A stretch of 64,000 nucleotides of DNA from Myroides sp. WP-1 (GTDB lineage: Bacteria; Bacteroidota; Bacteroidia; Flavobacteriales; Flavobacteriaceae). Under the pieces are notes generated by a model. It had not been told where the DNA came from, did not search any database, and worked only from the letters and a program-made list of their open reading frames with translations. The position numbers and the translations under genes were made by a program. This document shows positions 33,583 to 42,100 of this stretch, one piece after another. Each line of letters opens with the position of its first letter. Positions within the stretch are counted from its first letter, which is position 1. The DNA lies in the NCBI RefSeq assembly GCF_014145635.1, contig NZ_JACHTC010000011.1:52351-116350 (forward strand). The letters are read 5' to 3'.

Positions 33583-34535
33583 TTATATTCCTTAATAAAA
33601 TTGATGGAATTTGAATCGAGTTGTTGCTCGCCACTGTAGCGATAGCATACGAGATGACCATTTTTGGCAACACTATAATCAAGACAACAGGTGTTTGATG
33701 TTAGGATGAGTGGACGGAGTGCTGTGTTGACTTTCATCCAATAATGCCCGAAAAATACTGGTTTGGCTTCTGCAGAATAGAAATTGATGTGTTGTACATC
33801 AATGGGTTCGTCTGCGTGGTGTTTAATTACAGAAGCACTGACTGTACTTAAAGTATGTGGTTGTTTCGGTTTTTCCCACCATTTTACGCGAAATGAATGA
33901 CGGATAATCCCATCTTTATCAATAAAGGATTGCTTATTAGGTAAGTCTATTTCTTTCCCTTTGAGAACAATTTCTACAGCATGGTATAATTCTGTTCCTT
34001 CTTTATTAGCTTCTTCCAGTAAATCACTAGTTAGGCAATTATCCAAAAGACGTGTTTTTAAGTAGTTTACACTTTGTTCATCCCAACAAGCGTGTATGGC
34101 TCGAAAGAAATCGTTTTCATAAAAGAGAGGAAGCGTTTTAAACCATTCAATATACATTTTGTACAGGTTGGGATGTTGCATAAAAGCTGCCATTGTAATG
34201 GCATGTTGATTGAAGTTTTTCTTACTGTGTTCTCTCAAATATGTACCATCGGCAGTAAGTGTGTTATAGCAAATAGCATTGTATTCGTGATTGCCCATTA
34301 AGGCAATAGCCTCTCCATTGTCTACCATGTTTTTTACAATTTCGAGAACGTCAACGACGTTTACACCGCGGTCAATGTAATCTCCTAAAAAGAGTACTTT
34401 TCGTTCCGGATGTTGATAGTAATTGCCTTTGAGCTTGTAACCTAAAGCGCCTAATAATTTTTTTAGATCATTGCTGTGACCGTGAATATCACCAATGATA
34501 TCAAAGTTGTTAAAATTTTCTGGAATTCTTTTCAT
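33579..34535 (-). CDS. PPP-like metallophosphatase
   Basis: A 318-residue cytoplasmic phosphoesterase. The start at MKRIPENFNNFDIIGDIHGH is chosen because the metal-binding GDIHGH follows shortly after it, as in relatives; two earlier ATGs (34577, 34682) would add a hydrophobic, non-conserved leader that contains the OmpA-gene terminator. The other metal motifs are GDYIDRG, LMGNHEY and a late GHYW histidine. These define the calcineurin-like PPP/ApaH-type group that may act on dinucleotides or phosphoproteins. It converges with the DUF4421 gene. Confidence 0.88.
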   Translation of the reverse strand: MKRIPENFNNFDIIGDIHGHSNDLKKLLGALGYKLKGNYYQHPERKVLFLGDYIDRGVNVVDVLEIVKNMVDNGEAIALMGNHEYNAICYNTLTADGTYLREHSKKNFNQHAITMAAFMQHPNLYKMYIEWFKTLPLFYENDFFRAIHACWDEQSVNYLKTRLLDNCLTSDLLEEANKEGTELYHAVEIVLKGKEIDLPNKQSFIDKDGIIRHSFRVKWWEKPKQPHTLSTVSASVIKHHADEPIDVQHINFYSAEAKPVFFGHYWMKVNTALRPLILTSNTCCLDYSVAKNGHLVCYRYSGEQQLDSNSINFIKEYN

Positions 34536-34659
34536 AGTTTCTAAGGGTGTAAAAAAAGCAAGGATTAATACTCGCATTTTATAATATAAAAAGTAAGGAT
34601 TATTAGTGAAATAAGCAAGTATATGGAGAGGATTTTGCTCTAGGAAAATACAAAGCATA

Positions 34660-34693
34660 AAAAAAGCCGTTTGAATATTCAAACGGCTTTTTC
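34660..34693 (-). terminator. Terminator of OmpA-type lipoprotein gene
   Basis: A near-perfect palindrome centred at 34676/34677 (AAAAAGCCGTTTGAAT and its complement ATTCAAACGGCTTTTT), with T-runs on both ends. It lies 16 bp after the minus-strand ompA-type stop codon. Confidence 0.9.
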
Positions 34694-34708
34694 TTATATA
34701 GAAAATGA

Positions 34709-35542
34709 TTATTTTTTCATTTCTTTCATTTCTTTCTCGATCATGTCATAGAACTGATCGATTTTCGGCATCAAGATGATTCTTGTTCTTCTGTTTCTTG
34801 CTTTATTTTCAGCAGTATCATTGTCAACTAAAGGCACATACTCTCCGCGTCCTGAAGCAACTAATTGTTTAGGATCTAAACCTAAGTCTTTTTGTAGAAC
34901 TCTCACGATTGAAGTAGCTCTTTTTACACTTAAATCCCAGTTGTCTTCAAACATTGTGTTTTTGATAGGCACATTATCTGTATGTCCTTCAACCATCAAT
35001 TCAAAATCAGGTTTGCTTTTAGCAATTTTAGCCACTTTTGCTAATACAGCTTTCGCTTTATCATTTACTTGGTAGCTAGCAGATTTGAATAACAATTTGT
35101 CGGCAATTGAAATATATACAACTCCTTTTTCAACGTTAACTTCAATATCTGGATCGTCAAACCCAACTTCTTTTTTTACACTCTTAACTAAAGCTAAAGT
35201 AACTGAATCCTTTTTAGTAAGCGCATCTTGTAATCTTGTGATTTTTAAATCTTTTTCTTTTAAACTTTCTAAAGATTTCTCTAAGTTATCCGCTCCTTTT
35301 GAAGATAACATTGTTAAGTTACCTACGTTGCTAATTAAATCAGAGGTATTTTTCTTTAAGTCGTGCACTTGGTCTGATAAAACTTTTTTCTCAGCAAGAG
35401 CAGAGTTCAATTGAATTGTACAAGTGTTTAACAAATCTTGTACTTCTTTGTTTTTTGCTTCTAAATCAGCAATTTTTTGTTTTGTACCACATGACGTAAG
35501 TGTCAAAGCCAAAACAGATAAACCTAAAACTACTTTTTTCAT
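34709..35542 (-). CDS. OmpA-family peptidoglycan-binding lipoprotein
   Basis: A 277-residue outer-membrane lipoprotein. The start at 35542 gives MKKVVLGLSVLALTLTSCGT, with lipobox LTSC and Cys18; an ATG 13 codons earlier would mask this. Residues ~22-115 are a coiled coil (KIADLEAKNKEVQDLLNTC and following heptads). Residues ~150-265 are an OmpA-C domain: LLFKSASYQVNDKAKAVL, MVEGHTDNVPI, DNWDLSVKRATSIVRVLQ, VASGRGEYVPL, ENKARNRRTRIIL, including the Asp and Arg that contact peptidoglycan. It ties the outer membrane to the cell wall. A -7 element and its own terminator show it is monocistronic. Confidence 0.93.
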   Translation of the reverse strand: MKKVVLGLSVLALTLTSCGTKQKIADLEAKNKEVQDLLNTCTIQLNSALAEKKVLSDQVHDLKKNTSDLISNVGNLTMLSSKGADNLEKSLESLKEKDLKITRLQDALTKKDSVTLALVKSVKKEVGFDDPDIEVNVEKGVVYISIADKLLFKSASYQVNDKAKAVLAKVAKIAKSKPDFELMVEGHTDNVPIKNTMFEDNWDLSVKRATSIVRVLQKDLGLDPKQLVASGRGEYVPLVDNDTAENKARNRRTRIILMPKIDQFYDMIEKEMKEMKK

Positions 35543-35569
35543 AAATAAAAAAATGATTGAATTTCGAGT

Positions 35570-35577
35570 CAAATATA
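35570..35577 (-). promoter_or_regulatory. -7 promoter element for OmpA-type gene
   Basis: The minus strand reads TATATTTG, fitting TAnnTTTG, 28 bp before the start at 35542. Confidence 0.4.
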
Positions 35578-35621
35578 CCAAAAGCGTTGAGATTCTAGTA
35601 TATCTGAGTGAAAATTATTTA

Positions 35622-36638
35622 TTATTTGTTGTGTATTTTGATGAAATTTCTTTTTCTACATACAAAGTACGAATAAATTATCGATTTATCTGTAAAATAA
35701 TTGTTAATATTTGTAAATTCAATCTTCTTTTTCAGTTTTGGAATGCGTTTATAGAAAGCAAAATGCGAGCGAATAATTGCCCAACAGTGTTTGGGTTTGA
35801 ACAAAAGAAGAAATCGAACACCCGCAATTCCATCTAAACACAATCGAATAAATATTGTGCTAAATTTTTGATGAGCAGGAAGGTTTTTGTAAAGCATCAT
35901 CAATGAGTTTCTAAAATTTAGATAGGTCTTGCGTGGATTTTCATAGTTTAAGGTTGCACCACCTACATGGTATACCGTGGAGTATCCACAGTATTTAATG
36001 CGATATCCTCTATTTTGAGCACGCCAACATAAATCAATTTCTTCTTGATGCGCAAAGAATGTTTCGTCAAAACCATTCAAGGCTTTAAAAACGTCGTTTT
36101 TAATACATAGACAGGCACCGCTCGCCCAAAAAATAGAAACGATGTCATCGTATTGACCTTCATCTTTTTCAATCGTGTCAAAAATACGTCCTCTACAGTA
36201 AGGAAAACCATACTTATCAATGTATCCACCAGCTGCGCCAGCATATTCAAAATACGCCTTGTTTTTATAATCGAGAATCTTGGGCTGTACAAGAGCCACT
36301 TCAGGATCTTCGTCGAATAATTGTGCAATTGGTACAAGCCAATTTTCAGTTACTTCAATATCAGAATTAATTAATATCAAAATGGGTTCGCTTAGCGAAA
36401 CAAGCCCTTTGTTATATCCTTTAGCGTAGCCATAGTTTCCGTCATTTTGTATGAGTTGTACACTCGGAAATTGCTCGTGTATGAGTGCTTGACTACCATC
36501 TGTAGAATCGTTGTCAACTACATAGATGTTTGCTTGTGGAGAATAGTCCACCAAAGTGGGTAAAAAAGTTTCTAAGAGTTTTTTACCATTCCAGTTTAAG
36601 ACAACTAAAGCAAATTGTTTTTCCATTGAGTTAATCAT
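35622..36638 (-). CDS. Family-2 glycosyltransferase
   Basis: A 338-residue inverting GT-A glycosyltransferase, probably acting at the cytoplasmic face on cell-surface polysaccharide. Motifs are LVVLNWNGKKLLETFLPTL, the nucleotide-sugar segment IYVVDNDSTDGSQ, the metal-binding ILINSDIEV, and the acceptor-region ASGACLCIKNDVF and FFAHQEEIDLCWRAQNRGY. It resembles rhamnosyltransferase-like members, but the sugar cannot be named. The start overlaps the stop of the HSDR_N gene (ATGA), so the two are translationally coupled; a second Met four codons in is an alternative start. Confidence 0.92.
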   Translation of the reverse strand: MINSMEKQFALVVLNWNGKKLLETFLPTLVDYSPQANIYVVDNDSTDGSQALIHEQFPSVQLIQNDGNYGYAKGYNKGLVSLSEPILILINSDIEVTENWLVPIAQLFDEDPEVALVQPKILDYKNKAYFEYAGAAGGYIDKYGFPYCRGRIFDTIEKDEGQYDDIVSIFWASGACLCIKNDVFKALNGFDETFFAHQEEIDLCWRAQNRGYRIKYCGYSTVYHVGGATLNYENPRKTYLNFRNSLMMLYKNLPAHQKFSTIFIRLCLDGIAGVRFLLLFKPKHCWAIIRSHFAFYKRIPKLKKKIEFTNINNYFTDKSIIYSYFVCRKRNFIKIHNK

Positions 36639-37090
36639 TTTTTTATCGCAGTATAGTCAGGCAAGGAGCGCAAAAAGAAATAGCTTTCTTTCTCATAATC
36701 CATTTGACAAAAGTAGTGGTTTAATCCATTGGTTACATACAAGTGTTCGGCGCGAAGTTGAAAATTATATCGAGCAATTTGATCAAATGTATCCTGTGTA
36801 ATTCCCACTGAGGGTGCTTTACACTCAACTAAAACAGCAATTTCTCCATTGGGTTTAAAAACAACTACATCATATCGCTTGTTCATTCCGTTGATCTTGA
36901 CGATTTTTTCAACGCTAATTAAAGAAATAGGATATCCTTTAACCTGCATTAAATCGTGGACAACATGTTGTCGAACCCATTCTTCAGGAGTTAGAAGAAT
37001 AAATTTTTTACGGATCACATCAAAAATAGATATCTTATTTTCACTATTTTTGAATCGGAAATTAAAAGATGGAAAGTTTAATCTTTGCAT
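36635..37090 (-). CDS. HSDR_N-type nuclease-fold protein
   Basis: A 151-residue protein matching the N-terminal nuclease domain of type I restriction HsdR subunits (HSDR_N_2). The PD-(D/E)xK core is visible as KRYDVVVFKPNGEIAVLVE followed by CKAP, and QIARYNFQLRAEHLYVTNGL follows. It is not part of a restriction system: there are no hsdM, hsdS or helicase parts. I recall solo proteins of this type next to holA in other Flavobacteriaceae, suggesting a housekeeping DNA role of unknown nature. The promoter sits so close that the mRNA may be leaderless. Confidence 0.85.
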   Translation of the reverse strand: MQRLNFPSFNFRFKNSENKISIFDVIRKKFILLTPEEWVRQHVVHDLMQVKGYPISLISVEKIVKINGMNKRYDVVVFKPNGEIAVLVECKAPSVGITQDTFDQIARYNFQLRAEHLYVTNGLNHYFCQMDYEKESYFFLRSLPDYTAIKK

Positions 37091-37094
37091 ATCA

Positions 37095-37124
37095 CAAAGA
37101 TATTTGTTTAAACGGACAGAACAA
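37095..37124 (-). promoter_or_regulatory. Full -33/-7 promoter of HSDR_N gene
   Basis: On the minus strand, TTG (37124-37122), 19 bp and TATCTTTG (37102-37095) match the Bacteroidetes consensus. The -7 element ends 4 bp before the ATG at 37090, implying a start of transcription at or next to the initiation codon. Confidence 0.65.
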
Positions 37125-37142
37125 TTTTAAGTAAATTATATT

Positions 37143-38147
37143 TTGGAACAACTCAAAGAAATCGTAAAAAACATTAAAAATAAGACTATAGCGCCTGTAT
37201 ATTTTTTGATGGGGGATGAGCCTTATTATATTGATAATGTTGCGGATTATATCGAAAGTAATGTATTAACTGAGGAGGAAAAAGGATTTAATCAGATGAT
37301 ACTATACGGTAGAGATGTTACTATTCAAGATATCGTTTCCAATGCTAAGCGCTTTCCTTTGATGGCGGACAAACAAGTGATTATTGTCAAAGAAGCGCAA
37401 GAATTAGCCAAGACTATCGAACAGTTGGATGATTATGTCAATCAACCCCAACCTTCTACTGTATTGGTGTTCTGCTACAAGTATAAAACAATAGACAAGC
37501 GCAAGAAACTGTATAAAAGCTTACAGAAAAATGCCGTTCTCTTCGAGAGTAACCGCCTAAAAGATTATAAATTAGAAGGATGGTTGCAACAAACAGTTAG
37601 CAAACGCGGATATAGTATTGATCCTAAATCAGCGGCTATGCTTATTGAATTTCTTGGAAATGACTTGTCTAAGATTGTCAAAGAATTAGACAAACTGGCT
37701 CTTGTTCTTCCCAAAGGACAACCTATTACCGCAGAGGTAATCGAGAAAAATATCGGTATTAGTAAAGATTACAATAATTTTGAGTTGATGAAAGCTATCG
37801 TTGATCGCAATCAGTTACAAGCTTATAAAATTGCCAATCACTTTGCTCAGAACCCAAAAAACAATCCTTTTGTAGTGACTATTGGAATTGTGTACGCGTA
37901 TTTTTCGAAACTGTTATTGTATCACGGCCTGCAAGATAAATCGCCTCAAAACGCAATGAAAAATTTAAAGATTGTTCAGTACGCAATAAAAGACTATGAA
38001 TTGGGGTTTAAAACATATCCAATGAAACGAGTGAGTCAGATCATTGCTCATTTAAAAGAAGTGGATTTAAAAGGAAAAGGCGTTGGTGCATCCCAATTGC
38101 CACAAGGAGACCTATTGAAGGAAATGTTGATGAAAATTTTTAATTAA
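37143..38147 (+). CDS. holA: DNA polymerase III delta subunit HolA
   Basis: A 334-residue clamp-loader subunit. It begins with a TTG codon, as MEQLKEIVKNIKNKTIAPVY, which is where the family starts; the next ATG (before GDEPYY) is too late. Family segments are YFLMGDEPYYIDNVADYIE, KQVIIVKEAQEL, MLIEFLGNDLSKIVKELDKL and NFELMKAIVDRN. HolA opens the beta clamp and binds DNA with DnaX and HolB. It is divergent from the HSDR_N gene and followed 7 bp later by a small membrane-protein gene. Confidence 0.93.
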   Translation: MEQLKEIVKNIKNKTIAPVYFLMGDEPYYIDNVADYIESNVLTEEEKGFNQMILYGRDVTIQDIVSNAKRFPLMADKQVIIVKEAQELAKTIEQLDDYVNQPQPSTVLVFCYKYKTIDKRKKLYKSLQKNAVLFESNRLKDYKLEGWLQQTVSKRGYSIDPKSAAMLIEFLGNDLSKIVKELDKLALVLPKGQPITAEVIEKNIGISKDYNNFELMKAIVDRNQLQAYKIANHFAQNPKNNPFVVTIGIVYAYFSKLLLYHGLQDKSPQNAMKNLKIVQYAIKDYELGFKTYPMKRVSQIIAHLKEVDLKGKGVGASQLPQGDLLKEMLMKIFN

Positions 38148-38154
38148 AAAAGAA

Positions 38155-38343
38155 ATGGCAAATAATTTAAATAAAAACAAAATTTTAGGGTACGCAACCT
38201 TACTTATGATTGTAATGGGACTGGCGTTAATTGGATTGGGTACACTAAAGTATTACGAAATTGCCGGTTGGGGATTTGCTACCGTAGGCGTTGGATTCTT
38301 AGCCATCGCTTGGGTATTTAATGCGCTAAAAGGACGCGTGTAA
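38155..38343 (+). CDS. CAL67264-family small membrane protein
   Basis: A 62-residue protein with two membrane segments (residues ~10-28 and 36-55) joined by a tight turn containing LKYYEIAGWGF, ending FNALKGRV. This pattern matches the CAL67264 family, a short Flavobacteriaceae-specific membrane protein regularly found after holA. The function is unknown. It is co-transcribed with holA (7-bp gap). Confidence 0.88.
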   Translation: MANNLNKNKILGYATLLMIVMGLALIGLGTLKYYEIAGWGFATVGVGFLAIAWVFNALKGRV

Positions 38344-38460
38344 ACGTTTCACGCTAAGGTGAAGTGAATTTCTAGATGAAAGAAAAAATGTAAGGGTTAT
38401 ACTTAATTACTTAAATCTAGGATAAAAGAATGATTGATTGCATTTGATGATCGCATAAAA

Positions 38461-38520
38461 TAAAAAATCTTGTAATTGATTGTCGTTTTAATTAAAAAAC
38501 CGAAAATCAGTTACAAGATC
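38461..38520 (-). terminator. Terminator of small acidic gene
   Basis: A 15-bp inverted repeat, ATCTTGTAATTGATT (38467-38481) and AATCAGTTACAAGAT (38505-38519), has one mismatch and encloses an inner TTTTAATTAAAA. The minus strand continues into a T-rich run, so it ends the gene at 38529. Confidence 0.75.
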
Positions 38521-38528
38521 CTACATGC

Positions 38529-38717
38529 TTAAATTCCCAAATGTTCCTCGTACTCATCGTAATAATCTATTTCTTCTTCTTCTAACTCTACATAGAGGCC
38601 CGCTGGTATTTCAGCTTCGCTCAGTGGGTAATTTAAGTTGTCGCCTACAGATTGGTTTGTTTCCACATCCTGCTCTTGTAGGTCTTTAAAACGGATCGTT
38701 CTAAAAAATTTTTCCAT
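38529..38717 (-). CDS. Small acidic hypothetical protein
   Basis: A 62-residue protein with a basic start (MEKFFRTIRFKDLQEQDVE) and a strongly acidic, tyrosine-containing end (VELEEEEIDYYDEYEEHLGI). There is no signal peptide, membrane segment or family I recognise. A dedicated terminator directly downstream supports expression. It could be a small adaptor or inhibitor binding a basic partner, but that is only a guess from charge. Confidence 0.6.
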   Translation of the reverse strand: MEKFFRTIRFKDLQEQDVETNQSVGDNLNYPLSEAEIPAGLYVELEEEEIDYYDEYEEHLGI

Positions 38718-38920
38718 ACAATTTTGTGTGATTTTTATACTTTTAAATATAGTAAAAAATATTTGATTATTTTAGGTGTTTTTGAACTATTAATTGTTAT
38801 TTTCGAAAACTTTAACATATTGTAGTGTTCGATATACCGATATAGGTGTGGTTTAACTCTTTTTAAGAGTTTAGGCGGTTTTTTAAAGTTAGCTATAGTA
38901 ATAAGAAGTAGTAGAGTAGG

Positions 38921-39412
38921 ATGTTTAATATTAAAAACAAGAGATACACCGTTTGGGGAATGGTGGCCGTTTTAGTCTTTAGTGTTTTAATTATTGTTGA
39001 TGCCGTGTTTTTACCCTATCAACAGTCGGAGGAAACAATCGAATACTATGGTATTAGAAGACAAGTAAGATCGAGAGAGGTTGTAGGGTATTACTATTAC
39101 ACAAATAAGGGAGGTCGGTTTTCAATTGATAAAGACTATATTCGGGGATCATCTATTGTGCTAAAGCGAACGTTGTTGTTTAAACAAATTGTCCAGGTCA
39201 AAACAAGTACAAGAGATTATACACCACTTCTTTCTTCTGGATCTAATGGATTTACGCTTGTTTTGTTTGTGATTTTAGCTTTCTCCTGTGGAATAAGTCT
39301 GTATAAACTAGGAGGAAATGAGCCGATGACGGTCAATCGCTATCAAAATTTCGTTATGTTTCCCGCTTTTTTTCTCTTTTGTACGGTATGTATGTGGTTC
39401 TTGTTTAATTGA
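38921..39412 (+). CDS. Hypothetical three-segment membrane protein
   Basis: A 163-residue membrane protein with hydrophobic segments at residues ~12-32, 108-127 and 143-161. A basic, tyrosine-rich loop between the first two (YYGIRRQVRSREVVGYYYY, then FSIDKDYIRGSSIVL) resembles a small extracytoplasmic or PH-like beta domain. No family is recognised. It stands alone; the ettA promoter begins about 190 bp downstream. Confidence 0.65.
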   Translation: MFNIKNKRYTVWGMVAVLVFSVLIIVDAVFLPYQQSEETIEYYGIRRQVRSREVVGYYYYTNKGGRFSIDKDYIRGSSIVLKRTLLFKQIVQVKTSTRDYTPLLSSGSNGFTLVLFVILAFSCGISLYKLGGNEPMTVNRYQNFVMFPAFFLFCTVCMWFLFN

Positions 39413-39600
39413 ATTGGCCATCAAAAAAGAGGTAGCTAATGCATAACTTCTTTTTCAATGTAGTGTTAGGGCAATTTAAATCGTCTTTTGGATTCACGCT
39501 GTTGACCTTTGAGGAAATAATCTCTATTCAAATAGGTGTGGTGTATTTGATTAATCGCTGTTCCTGATTGAAAAATATTTCTTATCTCCGTAATAATGTG

Positions 39601-39608
39601 TATTTTTG
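39601..39608 (+). promoter_or_regulatory. -7 promoter element for ettA
   Basis: TATTTTTG fits TAnnTTTG and gives a leader of about 77 bases before the ATG at 39690. Confidence 0.45.
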
Positions 39609-39689
39609 GGGTATTCGATGATTCTCTTGTCGTTCAGGGTGAACGAGAAGAATTTTGTCACATCATTTTTCAATCAATTTTTTTACTTT

Positions 39690-41378
39690 ATGTCAGACGA
39701 TAAAAAGGTAATTTTTTCCATGTCGAAGGTGAGTAAAACGTACTCATCTACAAACAAAACAGTTTTAAAAGACATTTATTTAAGCTTCTTTTATGGAGCT
39801 AAAATCGGTATTTTGGGTCTTAACGGTTCAGGTAAATCTTCCTTATTGAAGATTATTGCTGGTGTTGATAAGAATTACCAAGGGGATGTTGTATTTGCAC
39901 CAGGGTATACTGTGGGGTATTTAGAACAAGAACCAGAATTAGACGAAGAGAAAACGGTAATCGAAATTGTAAGAGAAGGTGCAGCAGAAATTGTAGCTAT
40001 TCTGGATGAATTCAATGAGATTAACGATATGTTTGGTTTACCAGAGGTTTATGAAGATGCAGATAAAATGCAAAAACTGATGGATAGACAAGCACTATTA
40101 CAAGATAAGATTGATGCTGTTGGAGGATGGGAGTTGGATACAAAATTAGAAATAGCAATGGATGCTTTGCGCACACCAGATCCAGATACGCCAATTAAAG
40201 TATTATCAGGAGGGGAGCGTCGTCGAGTAGCTTTATGTCGTTTGTTGTTACAAAATCCAGATGTATTACTATTGGATGAGCCTACCAACCACTTGGATGC
40301 AGAATCTGTACATTGGTTGGAGCAACACTTACAACAGTATGCAGGAACGGTTATCGCTGTAACGCACGACCGTTATTTCTTGGATAATGTTGCAGGATGG
40401 ATTTTAGAGTTGGATAGAGGAGAGGGAATTCCTTGGAAAGGAAACTACTCTTCTTGGTTAGACCAAAAAGCAAAACGTTTAGAACAAGAGGAGAAAACTG
40501 CATCAAAACGCCGTAAAACGTTAGAGCGCGAGTTGGATTGGGTTCGTCAAGGTGCTAAAGGTCGTCAAACCAAACAAAAAGCAAGGTTACAGAACTACGA
40601 TAAATTGTTGAATGAGGATCAAAAACAATTAGAGGAAAAATTGGAAATCTACATTCCAAATGGACCTCGTTTGGGAACCAATGTAATCGAGGCGCAAGGT
40701 GTAGCCAAAGCTTTTGGAGACAAGTTGTTGTATGACAACCTAAACTTTACTTTACCACAAGCGGGTATTGTGGGAATTATTGGACCAAATGGTGCTGGTA
40801 AATCGACAATCTTCCGCATGATCATGGGAGAACAAACACCAGATGCAGGAACATTCTCTATTGGAGATACGGTGAAAATCGCATATGTCGATCAGTCACA
40901 CTCAAATATTGATCCTGAAAAATCAATTTGGGAAAACTTCTGTGATGGACAAGAATTGATTATGATGGGGGGACGCCAAGTTAATTCAAGAGCGTATTTA
41001 AGCCGCTTTAACTTTGGGGGATCTGATCAAAATAAAAAGGTAGCTACTTTATCAGGTGGAGAGCGCAATCGCTTACACTTAGCAATGACCTTGAAAGAAG
41101 AAGGAAACGTATTGTTACTCGATGAGCCTACGAACGACTTAGATGTGAACACACTTCGTGCGTTAGAAGAAGGTTTGGATAACTTTGCGGGATGTGCAGT
41201 AGTGATTTCCCACGACCGTTGGTTTTTAGACCGTATCTGTACACATATTCTTGCTTTTGAAGGAGAATCTCAAGTATACTTCTTTGAAGGATCTTTCTCA
41301 GAATACGAAGAAAACCGTAAGAAACGTTTAGGTGATGTTGCACCAACGCGTTTGAAATACAAGAAATTAGTTCGATAA
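39690..41378 (+). CDS. ettA: ABC-F ribosome-associated ATPase EttA
   Basis: A 562-residue ABC-F protein with two nucleotide-binding domains and no membrane part. The start MSDDKKVIFSMSKVSKTY aligns with EttA; codons upstream overlap the promoter. Domain 1 has Walker A GLNGSGKSS, signature LSGGERRR and Walker B LLDEPTNHLD. Domain 2 has GPNGAGKST, LSGGERNR and LLDEPTNDLD. The charged linker contains the RQGAKGRQTKQKAR segment typical of EttA. EttA binds the ribosomal E site and regulates the first elongation step by energy status. Monocistronic, ending in a very long hairpin. Confidence 0.95.
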   Translation: MSDDKKVIFSMSKVSKTYSSTNKTVLKDIYLSFFYGAKIGILGLNGSGKSSLLKIIAGVDKNYQGDVVFAPGYTVGYLEQEPELDEEKTVIEIVREGAAEIVAILDEFNEINDMFGLPEVYEDADKMQKLMDRQALLQDKIDAVGGWELDTKLEIAMDALRTPDPDTPIKVLSGGERRRVALCRLLLQNPDVLLLDEPTNHLDAESVHWLEQHLQQYAGTVIAVTHDRYFLDNVAGWILELDRGEGIPWKGNYSSWLDQKAKRLEQEEKTASKRRKTLERELDWVRQGAKGRQTKQKARLQNYDKLLNEDQKQLEEKLEIYIPNGPRLGTNVIEAQGVAKAFGDKLLYDNLNFTLPQAGIVGIIGPNGAGKSTIFRMIMGEQTPDAGTFSIGDTVKIAYVDQSHSNIDPEKSIWENFCDGQELIMMGGRQVNSRAYLSRFNFGGSDQNKKVATLSGGERNRLHLAMTLKEEGNVLLLDEPTNDLDVNTLRALEEGLDNFAGCAVVISHDRWFLDRICTHILAFEGESQVYFFEGSFSEYEENRKKRLGDVAPTRLKYKKLVR

Positions 41379-41400
41379 ATTAGAACTAATACGATAAAAT

Positions 41401-41468
41401 AGAGGAGAGAGAAAAGAAGAAAGAGAAGAGGTGAAACTTCTTCTCTCTTCTTTTCTCTCTCCTCTTTC
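41401..41468 (+). terminator. Very long purine/pyrimidine hairpin terminator
   Basis: A perfect 20-bp stem, AGAGGAGAGAGAAAAGAAGA (41401-41420) and its complement at 41446-41465, has a further partly paired interior (AAGAGAAGAGG / CTTCTTCTC) and then CTTT. One arm is almost pure purine. Confidence 0.8.
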
Positions 41469-41559
41469 TTTAGCATAATAATAATATAACCATTTCATAA
41501 GGTTAAAAAGAAGGAATTAACATTTTTACGGCTTAGCTTTAAATAAAAGAAGTTAGTCT

Positions 41560-41982
41560 ATGGAAATCCTTTATGTTATTATAGTATTACATGCAGAAAA
41601 TAAGCAAGCTTTTACGGATGAATTAAAAATTTTATTTCCTTTTGCTTCGATGAAGTTCGTCGATTGTCAGGAGGAAACCCTGTTGTTGTTAACCATTAAT
41701 ATAGATGAAATTTGCTGGACGAATTTCGATGTGTCGGTACTTTTTTTAGACGAGAAAATAGCGGGTTTTAGCCGAATACATCCTTATTTGAAAGTAGGTG
41801 TTATCACTAAAATAGGGCAATTGAATACCTTTTTTTACGATGGATACATTATGAAGAATAAACAAATCGTCTTTGAACATGGCGAATTACACGATGGCTA
41901 CATCCCTTTGCTGAAACAATTGCTAACTAACGTAGAAGAACTTCCTGATCCTGTTTTTGATTCGATCTTTTCACAAGGATGA
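41560..41982 (+). CDS. Hypothetical protein
   Basis: A 140-residue, probably cytoplasmic protein. It has an alternating hydrophobic N-terminal strand (MEILYVIIVLHAENK), DCQEETLLLLTINIDEICW, and a hydrophobic centre (FDVSVLFLDEKIAGF), with an acidic C-terminal helix (LLTNVEELPDPVFDSIF). No signal peptide or membrane anchor is seen. I recognise no family and no neighbour that suggests a role. The two flanking gaps are short and it could be expressed on its own. Confidence 0.6.
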   Translation: MEILYVIIVLHAENKQAFTDELKILFPFASMKFVDCQEETLLLLTINIDEICWTNFDVSVLFLDEKIAGFSRIHPYLKVGVITKIGQLNTFFYDGYIMKNKQIVFEHGELHDGYIPLLKQLLTNVEELPDPVFDSIFSQG

Positions 41983-42061
41983 AGAACAAGGAATGAGATG
42001 TTTACAGGTGAAGAATCTCTTGTTGAAAGGTTAAAAAAGAGCAACTTCTTAGTTAAATACT

Positions 42062-42069
42062 TAACTTTG
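42062..42069 (+). promoter_or_regulatory. -7 promoter element
   Basis: TAACTTTG fits TAnnTTTG, 32 bp before the ATG at 42101. Confidence 0.4.
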
Positions 42070-42100
42070 CAAGATTGAAAAATAAAAACATATACTTTCT

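Noticed and set aside
35424..35837. 137-codon plus-strand frame
   Set aside because: It is antisense to the start of the OmpA-type lipoprotein and the end of the glycosyltransferase gene, both well supported.
36635..37090. Type I restriction system
   Set aside because: Only the N-terminal nuclease-like domain is present; helicase, methylase and specificity genes are absent.
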